Position numbers and translations under genes: made by a program
The notes under the pieces: model-generated
Database searches by the model: none
The model's input: only the letters and a program-made list of their open reading frames with translations
What the model was told of the DNA's origin: nothing
Assembly (NCBI GenBank): GCA_937863685.1
Contig: CALMGM010000012.1
Location: 65,816-129,815 of the forward strand
Source: an uncultured bacterium
GTDB lineage: Bacteria > Edwardsbacteria > AC1 > EtOH8
Direction of reading: 5' to 3'
Length of the DNA: 64,000 bases
Shown: positions 7,661 to 16,277 of the stretch, piece after piece
How positions within the stretch are numbered: position 1 is the first letter of the stretch
How the letters are laid out: each line of letters opens with the position of its first letter

Positions 7661-9240
7661 GCCAAACCATGTCAAACCAGCGGCACATAACGTTTATTGC
7701 CAGGGCGACCGGCCATCTTTTGATGCTGACCTTGGTGGCCGCCGTTTCCGGCTGCGCCTATTTTAATACCTATTACAATGCCCAGAAACTTTACAATTCG
7801 GCCGCCAAGAAGCACCGGCATTTCCCGGACACCACCGCCGCCACCGGCCAGGAAAAGGAAACCCTTAAAAAAGCCATCGATAAATACGCCGATCTGGCTC
7901 TGAAATATCCCAACAGCCGGTGGGTGATCCCCAGCCTTTATAATATGGGCAACTCCTACTATCTGAGTGGAGAATACGACAAGGCTGCCCGCAAATACCA
8001 GGAGATATGGCAATATTACCCCGAGAGCCGGTATTCGGCCTGGTCCCAACTGAACAATGCCCTGATCTCCTTCAACCTGAAGCAATGGGATAAGGCCCTG
8101 TGGGAATTGTCCCAGATCAAGACCGAGGACAAGGACATCGCCCAGCGGACTGCCTACCTGGAGGCCCTGGTGCTACAGTCCGTTCCTGATTATCCCCGGG
8201 CCGTCATCTCCTGGGAGAGGTTTCTTTTTAAACACTACAAAAGCAGCCTGGCCGTTCAGGCCCGTTACAACTACGCCCGGTGCCTGTTCTCCCTGAAGGA
8301 ATTCACCAATGCCATCAGGGAACTGGAGACCGTCCTTGATTCCAGGATCAAAAGCAACTTCCGGTACCAGGCGGCCATGCTGTTGGGCAAAGCCTATCAG
8401 GGGAACGGCCGTTACGACGAGGCCCTGAAACTGTACCAGAGCTTGTTGAAACGGGAGTCCGGCCAGGAACGGACATCGGCCATCGAGCTGGAGATTGTGA
8501 ACTGCCTGGCGCAAAATGCTCCGGCCAGAAATGCGATAAGGGAATACCAGGAGCTGTCCAAAAAGTATGCCCGGACGCCGGTCTCCTCCAGTGCTCTGTT
8601 CCGGGTCGGGCAGATATTTGAGGACCAGCAGGAGCTGGACAGCGCCTTGTCCTACTACAACAAGGCCCGCAATGAAAACCCCGACCCTCTGATCCGCGAT
8701 GCGGCCCTTAAAAAGAGCGCCGATATCTCCCTGTTGCTGACCTACCGGCAGCAATCCGACCAGCAGGCGGCCGAGCAAAGCGCCAAACTCCAGTTCCTGA
8801 TGGCGGAGCACTATCTGTTCGGACTGCGCCAGGCCGATTCGGCCCTGGCCACTTACACCCGGGTAGCCAGCGGTTTTGCCGACCAGCCGCTGGCCCCCAA
8901 AGCCTGGTATGCCGCAGCCTGGACCGCCCGAAATTATCTATCGGACACCCTGCGGTCGGACAGTCTTTTCTCGGTCCTGATAGGCCGGTATCCCCAAACC
9001 AGATATGCCAACGGCGCCCGGCTGATGCTGGGCCTGCCGGTGGACACCACCATCTCCGACCGGGAGCCGGATATCGAGATGAACCTGCATCCGGCGGAGA
9101 CCAAGAAGGACACCATTCTTCCGGCGGCGGCCGATTCCGCCAGAACCGCATCCCCGGATGACGCCGTACCGGAATCACCGGAACAGCCCAAACCCCTGAT
9201 CCCCGGCCCAGGCATGAATCGTGACCGGTCAACCAGATGA
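7657..9240 (+). CDS. Outer-membrane lipoprotein with TPR repeats
   Basis: About 527 residues. A lipoprotein signal (LLMLTLVAAVSGC, lipidated Cys33) is followed by YFNTYYNAQKLYNSA and then a series of BamD/YbgF-like TPR units (for example YNMGNSYYLSGEYDKAARKYQEI and YNYARCLFSLKEFTNAIREL). It probably acts as a periplasmic scaffold anchored to the outer membrane; the exact partner is unknown. The start is most likely TTG at 7657, overlapping the tldD stop and preceded 4 bases upstream by AGGAG. ATG 7669 is the alternative. The last 60 residues are Pro/Ala/Asp-rich. It sits between tldD and pyrK in one transcription unit. Confidence 0.85.
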   Translation: MSQTMSNQRHITFIARATGHLLMLTLVAAVSGCAYFNTYYNAQKLYNSAAKKHRHFPDTTAATGQEKETLKKAIDKYADLALKYPNSRWVIPSLYNMGNSYYLSGEYDKAARKYQEIWQYYPESRYSAWSQLNNALISFNLKQWDKALWELSQIKTEDKDIAQRTAYLEALVLQSVPDYPRAVISWERFLFKHYKSSLAVQARYNYARCLFSLKEFTNAIRELETVLDSRIKSNFRYQAAMLLGKAYQGNGRYDEALKLYQSLLKRESGQERTSAIELEIVNCLAQNAPARNAIREYQELSKKYARTPVSSSALFRVGQIFEDQQELDSALSYYNKARNENPDPLIRDAALKKSADISLLLTYRQQSDQQAAEQSAKLQFLMAEHYLFGLRQADSALATYTRVASGFADQPLAPKAWYAAAWTARNYLSDTLRSDSLFSVLIGRYPQTRYANGARLMLGLPVDTTISDREPDIEMNLHPAETKKDTILPAAADSARTASPDDAVPESPEQPKPLIPGPGMNRDRSTR

Positions 9241-10025
9241 TGAAAAAAATCCTGCAGATAAAGAACGCCCCGATTCTCTTCCATCGGAAGGTCTCGTCCT
9301 GCGCCCGGCACATCTCCCTTTCCCTTCCGGCGATAGCCGGTACCGCCGAGCCCGGCCAGTTTCTGCACCTTCGGATTTCGTCCGGATCACCCTCTCCTTT
9401 GCTGCGCAGACCTTTCAGCATCAATGATGTTCAGGGCGACAGAGTGTCCATCCTCTACGAGGTCAAGGGTGCTGGCACCAAACTGCTTTCCAAGATGCTG
9501 CCCGGGGAGACCCTGGACGTCATCGGGCCACTGGGGATGGGTTTTGATATAGATCCCCAAAAACGGGAGCACCTCCTGGTGGCCGGGGGCATGGGCCTGG
9601 CGCCGATGGGCCTGCTGGCCCGCAGTCTAAAAGGGATGAAGCTCAAGCCGGAGCTTTTATACGGCTGCCGGTCCTCCGCCGAGTTGGTAAAACCCGGCAT
9701 CACAGGCTGCCAGATCTCCAGCGAGGACGGCAGCTGCGGCAAAAAAGGACTGGTCACCTCACTGCTACTGGACAGACTGCGGATATGCCGCGATCCGGCG
9801 GTCTACGCCTGCGGCCCCTGGCCCATGCTCAAGGCGGTGGCCGGGATCTGTCATAAGAACAACATCCCCTGCCAGGTGTCTTTGGAATCCTTCATGGCCT
9901 GCGGAGTGGGGGCCTGCCAGGGCTGTGTGGTCAAAAACAGCGACGGAAATTATGTTTCAGTCTGCGACAAGGGCCCGGTGTTCAACAGCCGGCAGATAGA
10001 CTGGGACCAGGATTGCGTCATATGA
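9237..10025 (+). CDS. pyrK: Dihydroorotate dehydrogenase B electron-transfer subunit
   Basis: FAD and [2Fe-2S] subunit passing electrons from dihydroorotate oxidation by PyrD to NAD+. 262 residues: a ferredoxin-reductase-type FAD domain (RRPFSIND motif near residue 58), an NAD-binding part (VAGGMGLAPMGLLA), and the C-terminal cluster ligands Cys222, Cys227, Cys230 and Cys243 (ACGVGACQGC...SVC). Its ATG overlaps the preceding stop as ATGA, and its own stop overlaps the pyrD start the same way, so it is strongly coupled to pyrD. Confidence 0.95.
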   Translation: MMKKILQIKNAPILFHRKVSSCARHISLSLPAIAGTAEPGQFLHLRISSGSPSPLLRRPFSINDVQGDRVSILYEVKGAGTKLLSKMLPGETLDVIGPLGMGFDIDPQKREHLLVAGGMGLAPMGLLARSLKGMKLKPELLYGCRSSAELVKPGITGCQISSEDGSCGKKGLVTSLLLDRLRICRDPAVYACGPWPMLKAVAGICHKNNIPCQVSLESFMACGVGACQGCVVKNSDGNYVSVCDKGPVFNSRQIDWDQDCVI

Positions 10026-10948
10026 AGAAAGTAAAAACAATAGATCTACGGGTCAGCATCGCCGGATTGGAATTAAAAAATCCCGTCATCGCCGCCTCCG
10101 GTACTTTCGGCTACGGTGCCGAATATTCCGGACTGGCGGAACCCGGCGATTTCGGAGCTATAATAACCAAGACTGTCACCCTTGAGCCCCGGCCCGGCAA
10201 TCGGCCTCCCCGGATCTGCGAGACCTCCTGCGGGATGCTCAATTCCATCGGCCTGGCCAATGTGGGGTTTGCTGTTTTCAGGGAAGACAAGCTCCCCGCC
10301 CTGATCAAAAAAAATACGGTGATCATCGCCAACATCGCCGGAAACACCATCGAAGAGTATGTCGAGCTGGCCGCAAGACTGAATAAGATATCCGACATCC
10401 CGGCCCTGGAATTGAACATCTCCTGCCCCAACGTCAAGCTGGGCGGGATAGCCTTCGGCACCGATCCCGCCAGTGCCGCGGCCCTGACCAAAGCGGTCCG
10501 CCGGGCCTATAAAAAGACCCTGATAGTCAAGCTCAGCCCCAATGTCAGCGATATCGCCGGCATAGCCCGGGCGGTCGAAAGCTCCGGGGCCGACGCCCTG
10601 TCCCTGATAAACACTCTCTACGGCATGGCAGTGGACATCAAAAAACAAAGGCCGGTGCTGGGAAACATCACCGGAGGGCTTTCCGGACCGGCCATCAAAC
10701 CGGTGGCCCTGTACAATCTCTACAAGGTCCATCATTCGGTCAAGATCCCGCTGATCGGGCTGGGCGGCATCATGGATCACCGGGATGCCCTGGAGTTCAT
10801 GATCACCGGAGCCGCGGCGGTGCAGATCGGGACCGCCAATTTTGTCAATCCCTCGGCGGTGAAGGACATCCTCTCGGGCCTGGCCGGTTACTGCCGGGAA
10901 AACGATATCACCAGAATTAAGAATCTTACCGGGATATTGAAATGTTAG
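10022..10948 (+). CDS. pyrD: Dihydroorotate dehydrogenase, class 1B catalytic subunit
   Basis: Oxidises dihydroorotate to orotate, the fourth step of pyrimidine synthesis, with FMN. 308 residues in a TIM barrel. ASGTFGYG (residues 25-32) and the active-site loop [12 protein letters not shown] with the catalytic base Cys135 identify class 1B, which fits the adjacent pyrK. The C-terminal FMN phosphate site [19 protein letters not shown] is intact. The start at 10022 is set by overlap with the pyrK stop (ATGA) and by AGGA upstream. Confidence 0.96.
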   Translation: MKKVKTIDLRVSIAGLELKNPVIAASGTFGYGAEYSGLAEPGDFGAIITKTVTLEPRPGNRPPRICETSCGMLNSIGLANVGFAVFREDKLPALIKKNTVIIANIAGNTIEEYVELAARLNKISDIPALELNISCPNVKLGGIAFGTDPASAAALTKAVRRAYKKTLIVKLSPNVSDIAGIARAVESSGADALSLINTLYGMAVDIKKQRPVLGNITGGLSGPAIKPVALYNLYKVHHSVKIPLIGLGGIMDHRDALEFMITGAAAVQIGTANFVNPSAVKDILSGLAGYCRENDITRIKNLTGILKC

Positions 10949-11409
10949 CGTTGAATCATAAAGGCAGGCTGATATCCTTCTCCGCCCTGCTGGCCGTGCT
11001 GGGCTGCGCCCCGGCTCCCGTCTACCGCGAAGGTCCTGGCAGGGAGACGGTTGCCGCTTCTCCGAAAAACGTCCCCGCCAAGGGAAATGAGAAACCGGCC
11101 GCCGAATGGCCGCTGACCACCGTCATCGGCATCGCCAGCTATTACGGGAAGGAATTCCATGGCCGGAAGACCGCCAACGGAGAGACCTTCGACATGAACG
11201 CCATGACCGCCGCCCACCGCACCCTGCCCTTCGGCACCATGGTCCGGGTCACCAATCTGGCCAACGACCAGAGCGTCACCGTCCGGATCAATGACCGGGG
11301 GCCGTTCATCAAGGGACGGATCATTGACCTGTCCTACGGCGCCGCCAAATCCATAGACCTGCTGTCCATCGGACAGGTCAGGCTGGATATAATAAAATAT
11401 CCCCAGTAA
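10942..11409 (+). CDS. rlpA: RlpA-like lipoprotein (double-psi beta-barrel, septal/peptidoglycan-binding)
   Basis: 155 residues with a lipoprotein signal (SALLAVLGC, Cys22), a short linker and an RlpA double-psi beta-barrel: [44 protein letters not shown] and [11 protein letters not shown]. In characterised homologues this domain cleaves denuded glycan strands at the septum; others only bind them. There is no SPOR domain. It overlaps pyrD by 7 bases, so it is co-expressed with the pyrimidine genes, which is not an arrangement that function would predict. Confidence 0.9.
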   Translation: MLALNHKGRLISFSALLAVLGCAPAPVYREGPGRETVAASPKNVPAKGNEKPAAEWPLTTVIGIASYYGKEFHGRKTANGETFDMNAMTAAHRTLPFGTMVRVTNLANDQSVTVRINDRGPFIKGRIIDLSYGAAKSIDLLSIGQVRLDIIKYPQ

Positions 11410-11423
11410 ACGAAAGGACTTTG

Positions 11424-12158
11424 ATGAGCATCTCTGCCCGTGACCGGCTGATAGCGGCCCTGGATGTGCCGGACCTGAAGAAAGCAAAGGAATTGCTGGA
11501 TCGGTTAGACCCCTCGGTGAACTTTTACAAGGTGGGCAATCAGTTGTTCACCTCCTGCGGCCCCCAGATAGTCGAATTGATAAAAGAACGTGGGCACAAG
11601 GTCTTTCTGGACCTGAAATACCACGATATCCCAAACACCGTGGCCAAGGCCGCCCAGGCGGCCTACGAGCTGGGAGTGGACATGTTCAACATGCACGCCA
11701 TGGGCGGGTTTTCCATGATGGAGACGGCCGCCGCCGCGGTCACTAGCTCCGCCTCCAGCGATAAAAGGCCCAAGCCGGTGATGCTGGGAGTGACTGTTCT
11801 TACCAGCATGGACGAGGCCACCTTCCAGGATGTGCTGGGCATTCCGGGACGGTCCATAGACGAACAGGTGCTTCACCTGGCCCGCTTAAGCCAGAGCGCC
11901 GGTCTGGACGGCGTGGTGGCCTCGCCCCACGAGATAGCCATGCTTCGCAAGAACCTGGGAAAAGAATTCGTGATCTTGACGCCCGGCATCAGACCGGCCG
12001 ACAGTTCCAGCGACGACCAGAAACGATTTCTGACCCCCGGCCAGGCCATCAAGACCGGAGCCGACTACCTGGTGGTGGGTCGGCCTATCACCGCCGCACC
12101 TGACCCGGCGTCGGCGGCCCAAAAGATAATCAAGGAGATCGAAGATGCCATCAAATGA
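11424..12158 (+). CDS. pyrF: Orotidine 5'-phosphate decarboxylase
   Basis: Decarboxylates OMP to UMP, the last de novo pyrimidine step. The 244 residues from ATG 11424 (AAAGG ribosome-binding site) form a TIM barrel with the catalytic charged network Lys36 and Asp63-x-Lys65-x-x-Asp68 (FLDLKYHDIPNT). The phosphate-binding end shows LTPGIRP and YLVVGRPIT. The gene overlaps pyrE by 14 bases, completing a pyrK-pyrD-rlpA-pyrF-pyrE operon. Earlier pathway genes (carAB, pyrB, pyrC) are not in the window. Confidence 0.96.
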   Translation: MSISARDRLIAALDVPDLKKAKELLDRLDPSVNFYKVGNQLFTSCGPQIVELIKERGHKVFLDLKYHDIPNTVAKAAQAAYELGVDMFNMHAMGGFSMMETAAAAVTSSASSDKRPKPVMLGVTVLTSMDEATFQDVLGIPGRSIDEQVLHLARLSQSAGLDGVVASPHEIAMLRKNLGKEFVILTPGIRPADSSSDDQKRFLTPGQAIKTGADYLVVGRPITAAPDPASAAQKIIKEIEDAIK

Positions 12159-12723
12159 CGAGATCAAACAGATCCTTATTAAAAATCAGGTTTTATTGGA
12201 CGGCCATTTCCTGCTGACCTCAGGGAAACACAGCCGGTTCTATTTCGAAAAATTCCGGGTCCTCCAGCAGCCGGCCGACGCCGCCCTGTTCTGCAAGACC
12301 ATAGCCGAACATTTTCAGGGGATCGATATCGACACCGTAGCCGGGCCGACCACCGGCGGGATAATCATCGCCTTCGAAGTGGCCCGGGAGATGGGCAAAA
12401 AGGCCATCTATGCCGAGCGTAGCTCCGACGGCCGGGGATTCTTGCGTGGCATGTCGTTGGCCAAGGGTGAAAAAGTGCTGGTGGTGGACGATGTGATGAC
12501 CACCGGAGGCTCGGTGCTGGAGACCATAGAGGCGGTGAAGAAGGCCGGGGCCGAGCTGATGGGTGTGGCGGTGTTCATAGATCGCAGTGCCGAGAAGCCG
12601 GATTTCGGGGCCCCCTTCTTCTCCCTCTACCACGAGAAGGTGGAGACCTTCGATCCCGAGAATTGTCCGCTGTGCAAAGAAGGGATTCCGCTGGCCAAGC
12701 ACGGCAGCAGCCCCAATAAATAG
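12145..12723 (+). CDS. pyrE: Orotate phosphoribosyltransferase
   Basis: Joins orotate with PRPP to make OMP, the substrate of PyrF. 192 residues with the PRPP-binding signature VLVVDDVMTTGGSVLE (about residues 112-127), the catalytic flexible-loop region after YAER, and the substrate-proximal TSGKHSRFYFEKF near the N-terminus. The C-terminal 30 residues (ENCPLCKEGIPLAKHG) match the long bacterial/archaeal-type PyrE. It is the last gene of the operon, followed by a bidirectional terminator. Confidence 0.96.
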   Translation: MPSNDEIKQILIKNQVLLDGHFLLTSGKHSRFYFEKFRVLQQPADAALFCKTIAEHFQGIDIDTVAGPTTGGIIIAFEVAREMGKKAIYAERSSDGRGFLRGMSLAKGEKVLVVDDVMTTGGSVLETIEAVKKAGAELMGVAVFIDRSAEKPDFGAPFFSLYHEKVETFDPENCPLCKEGIPLAKHGSSPNK

Positions 12724-12735
12724 CCAAGTGTATCT

Positions 12736-12763
12736 GTCATTCCCGGCTTAAACGGAATCCACG
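12736..12763. repeat. Dispersed palindromic repeat, degenerate copy
   Basis: A GTCATTCCCGG...GGAATCCA palindrome of the family that recurs at 48849, 56758, 57123, 61586 and 61852. This copy has an imperfect stem and lies between the pyrE stop and the terminator. Confidence 0.65.
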
Positions 12764-12773
12764 TAAAAAAAAC

Positions 12774-12800
12774 AAAGCCCCTTCGCAAGAAGGGGCTTTT
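12774..12800. terminator. Bidirectional terminator between pyrE and the SBP-TonB gene
   Basis: An 11-bp stem (AAAGCCCCTTC / GAAGGGGCTTT) with a GCAA tetraloop, T-rich on one side and A-rich on the other. It serves convergent transcripts from pyrE (plus) and the fusion gene ending at 12815 (minus). Confidence 0.9.
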
Positions 12801-12814
12801 AAAATATCGCTGGT

Positions 12815-14977
12815 CTATTTCATGAACGGATAGGGAATGGTGATATAGGTGTCTGCCGGTTGGCCGTTCTTGGTGCCCGGCTTGAACTGGGCCTTCATGG
12901 CGGCGCCCACCGCGGCCTCGTCGCAGCCGTACCCGATCCCCCGGATAACCTGGGCGTCCTTTACCTTGCCGTCGGGTCCCACCAGTATCTTCACGAACAC
13001 CCTCCCGGTGATCCCGGCCTTGCGGGCGGTCTCGGGATAGGCCGGAGAGACGATCTTGACCGCCTCGGGCTCGGTGGGCGGGATCTCAGGCTCCTTGGGC
13101 TCTTCAACCACAGGCGCGACCGCCACCGGGGTCGGCGTGGCCTCGGCCACCAACAGATCCTGGGGGTTCACCGCCGCCGGTTTGGGCGGTGTGACCGGGG
13201 CGGCGGCTACCGGCCGAGACGGCGCTGGCTGCTCGGTCCTGGTGGCTACGGGCTGAGGCTTGGCGGCGGCCGGTGCCGGTTTTTCGGGCTGGTTCCTTTC
13301 CGGGACCGCGGTCTCCACCGGCTGGGATGGCGGCGGAACCACGGCGGCCGGGGAAACTGAGGCCGAGGCCATGGCTTCTCCCCTTCTCTGGGCGGCCGGG
13401 ATCCACCATTCGTCCAGCGAAGCCATCGGCCCCCGGGCATCCTGGGCCGGGCCGGTGACCCCCTTGTAGATGATGGTTACTACGTCCGGAACATAGAGAT
13501 AGGTGGCCGGCATCTCGGTATTGATCACCTGCTGGAACTTGACCCAGATGTCCTTGGCCTTGCGGCGGCTCAAGGTCGCCAGGCCCATGTCGATCAGGCT
13601 ATCGACCGAGGGGTTGGAATATTTGAGAATGAAATTATAGATGCCCTTTTCAGGGGCCGAATGCCACACCGCGGTGGGATCCACCTTGAAATCGTTCTTC
13701 CAGGAGAACATCATGGCGTCGTACTGTCCGCCCCTGATTCTCTGGATAAAGGTCCGGGCGTCCACCACCGCCAGGTTGACCTTGACCCCGATGCCTTTCA
13801 ACTGCTCCCTGATCAGTACGGCGGTGGCCTCCTGCACCGGCTGTCCCTGGGCCAGCAAAAGATTGAGCTCCAGCACCTGTTTGGGCCCCTTGGCCAAAAA
13901 TCCTTCACGGTTCCGCTCCTTCCAGCCCAGTTCTGCCAGCAGGGCCTTGGCCTGTTCCGGATCGTAGGGCTGGGGTTTGAGATCCTGATCGTAGGCCCAG
14001 CTGGTGGGCAGGAACGGCCCGTTGGCCTGCTTGCCCTTGCCCATCAGTACGTCGTTGATCAAGGCCGTTTGATCGATGCTCAGGGCGAATGCCTTGCGCA
14101 GGTTGACATCGGAAAACAGCGGACTCTTGAGATTCCACCCGATGAAGGTAAAACTGCGGCCGGGATATTCTATGGAGGCCAGGTTGGGATCTCCCTGTAC
14201 CTTGAGGGCGTACTGGGGAGACAGATCGTTGGTCATGTCCACCGTGCCGTTCTGCAGGGCCGCCATCAGGCTGGCCTCGTCCCCGAAGAACTTGAAGATT
14301 ATCCGGTCCAGGGCCGGTTTGCCCTTGTAGAAATCCGGATTGGCGGCCAGCACCAGGCGGTCGCCACGCACCCATTCCTCCACCCTATACGGTCCGTCGC
14401 TGACCGGATCGGCGTCGAAGTCGGCGGAGTTGGCGGCCGACAGTTTCTCCATGATATGCTTGGGCAGGACCATGATCCCGGTGTCGAAAAGCTCGTCGGA
14501 GTACACCCGGTTGAAGACGAATTTCACCGCCAGGGGGCCCACCACCTCCACCTTCTCCACAAACTGCAATCCGCCGGACCGGGCATACTTGATCCCGGGA
14601 TCGCGCATCATGTCGAAGGAGAACTTGACGTCCTCGGCGGTCACCGGCTGGCCGTCGCTCCACTTGACGCCCTTGCGCAGGACATAGGTGACCTCCTTGA
14701 AATCCTCAGAAAACTTCCAGGAGCGGGCCAGTCCGGCCACGATATTCATGTCCTTGTCAAAACGGTGCAGGGTCAGGAAGAGTTTTTCGTGGATGTCGGT
14801 TGATGCCGTGAATGACAGCCGCAACGGATTCAGGGAGGCCGGCTCGTTAAGAGTGCCGATGGTCAGGGTCCCGCCGGATTCTCCCAGCGGATATTTCTCG
14901 GTTTTGGAACATCCGGAAAGCACCAGGAAGAATCCGGCGATCATCAAAAATATGCCGCGAAAGACCCATGACTTCAT
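12815..14977 (-). CDS. Lipoprotein fusing a peptide-binding SBP_bac_5 domain to a TonB C-terminal domain
   Basis: 720 residues in three parts. A lipoprotein signal (GFFLVLSGC, Cys23) leads into a family 5 extracellular solute-binding domain (about 33-535; GGTLTIGTLNEPASLNPL, RKGVKWSDGQPVTAEDVKFSF, SDGPYRVEEW), the type that binds oligopeptides or nickel. A Pro/Ala-rich linker follows (about 536-635, with PKP, PTP and EEPKEPE tracts like TonB linkers). The end is a TonB C-terminal domain (636-720; SPAYPETARKAGITGRVFVKI). Known TonB is anchored by an N-terminal helix and reaches the outer membrane receptor; here the anchor is a lipid. There are no permease or ATPase genes beside it. It is monocistronic between two terminator/promoter regions. 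The joined architecture is unusual; the substrate is unknown. Confidence 0.9.
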   Translation of the reverse strand: MKSWVFRGIFLMIAGFFLVLSGCSKTEKYPLGESGGTLTIGTLNEPASLNPLRLSFTASTDIHEKLFLTLHRFDKDMNIVAGLARSWKFSEDFKEVTYVLRKGVKWSDGQPVTAEDVKFSFDMMRDPGIKYARSGGLQFVEKVEVVGPLAVKFVFNRVYSDELFDTGIMVLPKHIMEKLSAANSADFDADPVSDGPYRVEEWVRGDRLVLAANPDFYKGKPALDRIIFKFFGDEASLMAALQNGTVDMTNDLSPQYALKVQGDPNLASIEYPGRSFTFIGWNLKSPLFSDVNLRKAFALSIDQTALINDVLMGKGKQANGPFLPTSWAYDQDLKPQPYDPEQAKALLAELGWKERNREGFLAKGPKQVLELNLLLAQGQPVQEATAVLIREQLKGIGVKVNLAVVDARTFIQRIRGGQYDAMMFSWKNDFKVDPTAVWHSAPEKGIYNFILKYSNPSVDSLIDMGLATLSRRKAKDIWVKFQQVINTEMPATYLYVPDVVTIIYKGVTGPAQDARGPMASLDEWWIPAAQRRGEAMASASVSPAAVVPPPSQPVETAVPERNQPEKPAPAAAKPQPVATRTEQPAPSRPVAAAPVTPPKPAAVNPQDLLVAEATPTPVAVAPVVEEPKEPEIPPTEPEAVKIVSPAYPETARKAGITGRVFVKILVGPDGKVKDAQVIRGIGYGCDEAAVGAAMKAQFKPGTKNGQPADTYITIPYPFMK

Positions 14978-15033
14978 GGTTGGCTCCTTTATTAACGTTC
15001 TATTGAAGGCTTCTCTGACTATAATATATATAA

Positions 15034-15060
15034 ATTATAACAAGTTAAGCGATTTGTCAA
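15034..15060 (-). promoter_or_regulatory. Putative promoter of the SBP-TonB fusion gene
   Basis: On the minus strand, TTGACA (15060-15055) lies upstream of TATAAT (15039-15034). The spacer of 15 bases is shorter than ideal; alternative -10 hexamers occur in the adjacent AT-rich tract. The gap to the start codon at 14977 is about 57 bases. Confidence 0.45.
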
Positions 15061-15070
15061 GTAAAATTTA

Positions 15071-15099
15071 TTGATTTGTCGGCATTTCTGTAGTATATT
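15071..15099 (+). promoter_or_regulatory. Putative promoter of the dipeptidase gene
   Basis: TTGATT (15071-15076) and TATATT (15094-15099), spaced by exactly 17 bases, are followed by AGGAGG at 15107-15112 and the ATG at 15118. It is divergent to the promoter of the SBP-TonB gene. The implied leader is very short. Confidence 0.55.
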
Positions 15100-15117
15100 A
15101 TCCGGCAGGAGGATCTT

Positions 15118-16152
15118 ATGAAGCCCCGTCCTTTTCTGAAAGCGCTGATGATCCTGATCGTTTCAGCAAATATTTTATGGGGAGCCGGCGAAAATATGCC
15201 CAAAAAAACCATCTGCGACCTTCATTGCGATACCGCCATCAATCTGGCCGACGGCCGGGGGATCGGCGGAGCCGCGAAAAAAAGCCAGGTAACCCTGGAA
15301 AAACTCAAATCCGGCGGGATCGATCTGCAGGTCTTCGCCTGTTGGGTATCCCCCAAATACCGGCACCGCAAGGCCTGGGAACGTTCCCGGCAGCTGATCT
15401 CCGCCGTAAAAAAAGAGATGTCGGATCATCCGGATGAAATGATGCTGGTCAGAGATAGAAAAAGTTGGCAGGAATGCCGCGGCACCGGTAAAATCGGCAT
15501 TCTGCTGGCAGTCGAGGGCGGACACGTGCTGGACGGGGACATCTCCCTGCTGGATTCCCTTTATGAGCAAGGGGTGAGGATCCTGACCCTTACCTGGAAC
15601 AACTCCAACCGGTTTGCCTGCTCGGCCTACAGTGTTCATAAGACCGGGATCGATAAGGGCCTAACCCCGCTGGGACGCAAATTAATCGCCCGGGCCGACA
15701 GACTGGGCATGCATATAGACCTATCACATTCCTCGGAAAAGACCTTTTGGGACGTGCTGGAGATCAGCCGCCGTCCTCCCCTGCTGTCCCATTCCTGCGT
15801 CAATTTTCTAAACGGGCATTTTAGGAATGCCTCGGACAAGCAGATCAAGGCGATGGCAGATAAAAAGGGACTGATGGGAATAAATTTCTGTCCGGCCTTT
15901 CTGGGGGACAAATATAAACCCAAATCGGCAGAGAGTGTGGCCGATCAGTTCGAATATATCAAGGAGCTGGCCGGGACCAACATTCTGGCCATAGGTTCTG
16001 ATTTCGACGGCATCCGGGAGACGCCGGAGGGGCTGGACGGTCCGGATAAATTGCCCCATCTGGTACAGATGCTCAGATCCAGGGGCTTCAGCCAAAAGGA
16101 GCTGGATGATATCAGCCTTAACAATGCCTTGAGATATTTTGGCTGGCAGTGA
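15118..16152 (+). CDS. Exported membrane dipeptidase (peptidase family M19, renal dipeptidase type)
   Basis: Zinc-dependent hydrolase of dipeptides, often including D-residues. 344 residues with an N-terminal signal-like segment (ALMILIVSANILWGAG), so it is probably periplasmic. Zinc ligands are visible in DLHCDT (His36, Asp38), AVEGGHVLDGD (bridging Glu), IDLSHSS and SHSCVNF, with the downstream IGSDFDGI motif. AGGAGG stands 5 bases before the ATG. It diverges from the peptide-binding TonB fusion, so the two may share a peptide-scavenging role; this is inference from position. Confidence 0.93.
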   Translation: MKPRPFLKALMILIVSANILWGAGENMPKKTICDLHCDTAINLADGRGIGGAAKKSQVTLEKLKSGGIDLQVFACWVSPKYRHRKAWERSRQLISAVKKEMSDHPDEMMLVRDRKSWQECRGTGKIGILLAVEGGHVLDGDISLLDSLYEQGVRILTLTWNNSNRFACSAYSVHKTGIDKGLTPLGRKLIARADRLGMHIDLSHSSEKTFWDVLEISRRPPLLSHSCVNFLNGHFRNASDKQIKAMADKKGLMGINFCPAFLGDKYKPKSAESVADQFEYIKELAGTNILAIGSDFDGIRETPEGLDGPDKLPHLVQMLRSRGFSQKELDDISLNNALRYFGWQ

Positions 16153-16184
16153 TAGGTTTTTGACCTCTCCCTGCCTATCGGTTT

Positions 16185-16210
16185 CCCTCTCCTAAAGCAT
16201 TAGGAGAGGG
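16185..16210. repeat. Palindrome of the CCCTCTCC...GGAGAGGG repeat family
   Basis: A 10-bp inverted repeat with a 6-base centre just after the dipeptidase gene. Related CCTCTCC/GGAGAGG palindromes occur at about 31262-31296 (inside an RHS remnant), 47817-47856 and 61441-61479. Confidence 0.6.
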
Positions 16211-16247
16211 TTAAGGGTGAGGTCCTCGGGTCAGAATTAACCATTTA

Positions 16248-16277
16248 AAAAAGCCCGGATGAAAATCCGGGCTTTTT
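16248..16277. terminator. Bidirectional terminator between the dipeptidase gene and mlaF
   Basis: A 13-bp stem (AAAAAGCCCGGAT / ATCCGGGCTTTTT) with a 4-base loop, overlapping the mlaF stop codon. A and T tails on both sides fit convergent termination. Confidence 0.9.

Noticed and set aside
13661-14803. A 380-codon open frame on the plus strand opposite the SBP-TonB gene
   Set aside because: It is the complement of a well-defined solute-binding domain; its composition (His/Gln/Gly-rich) marks it as a shadow.
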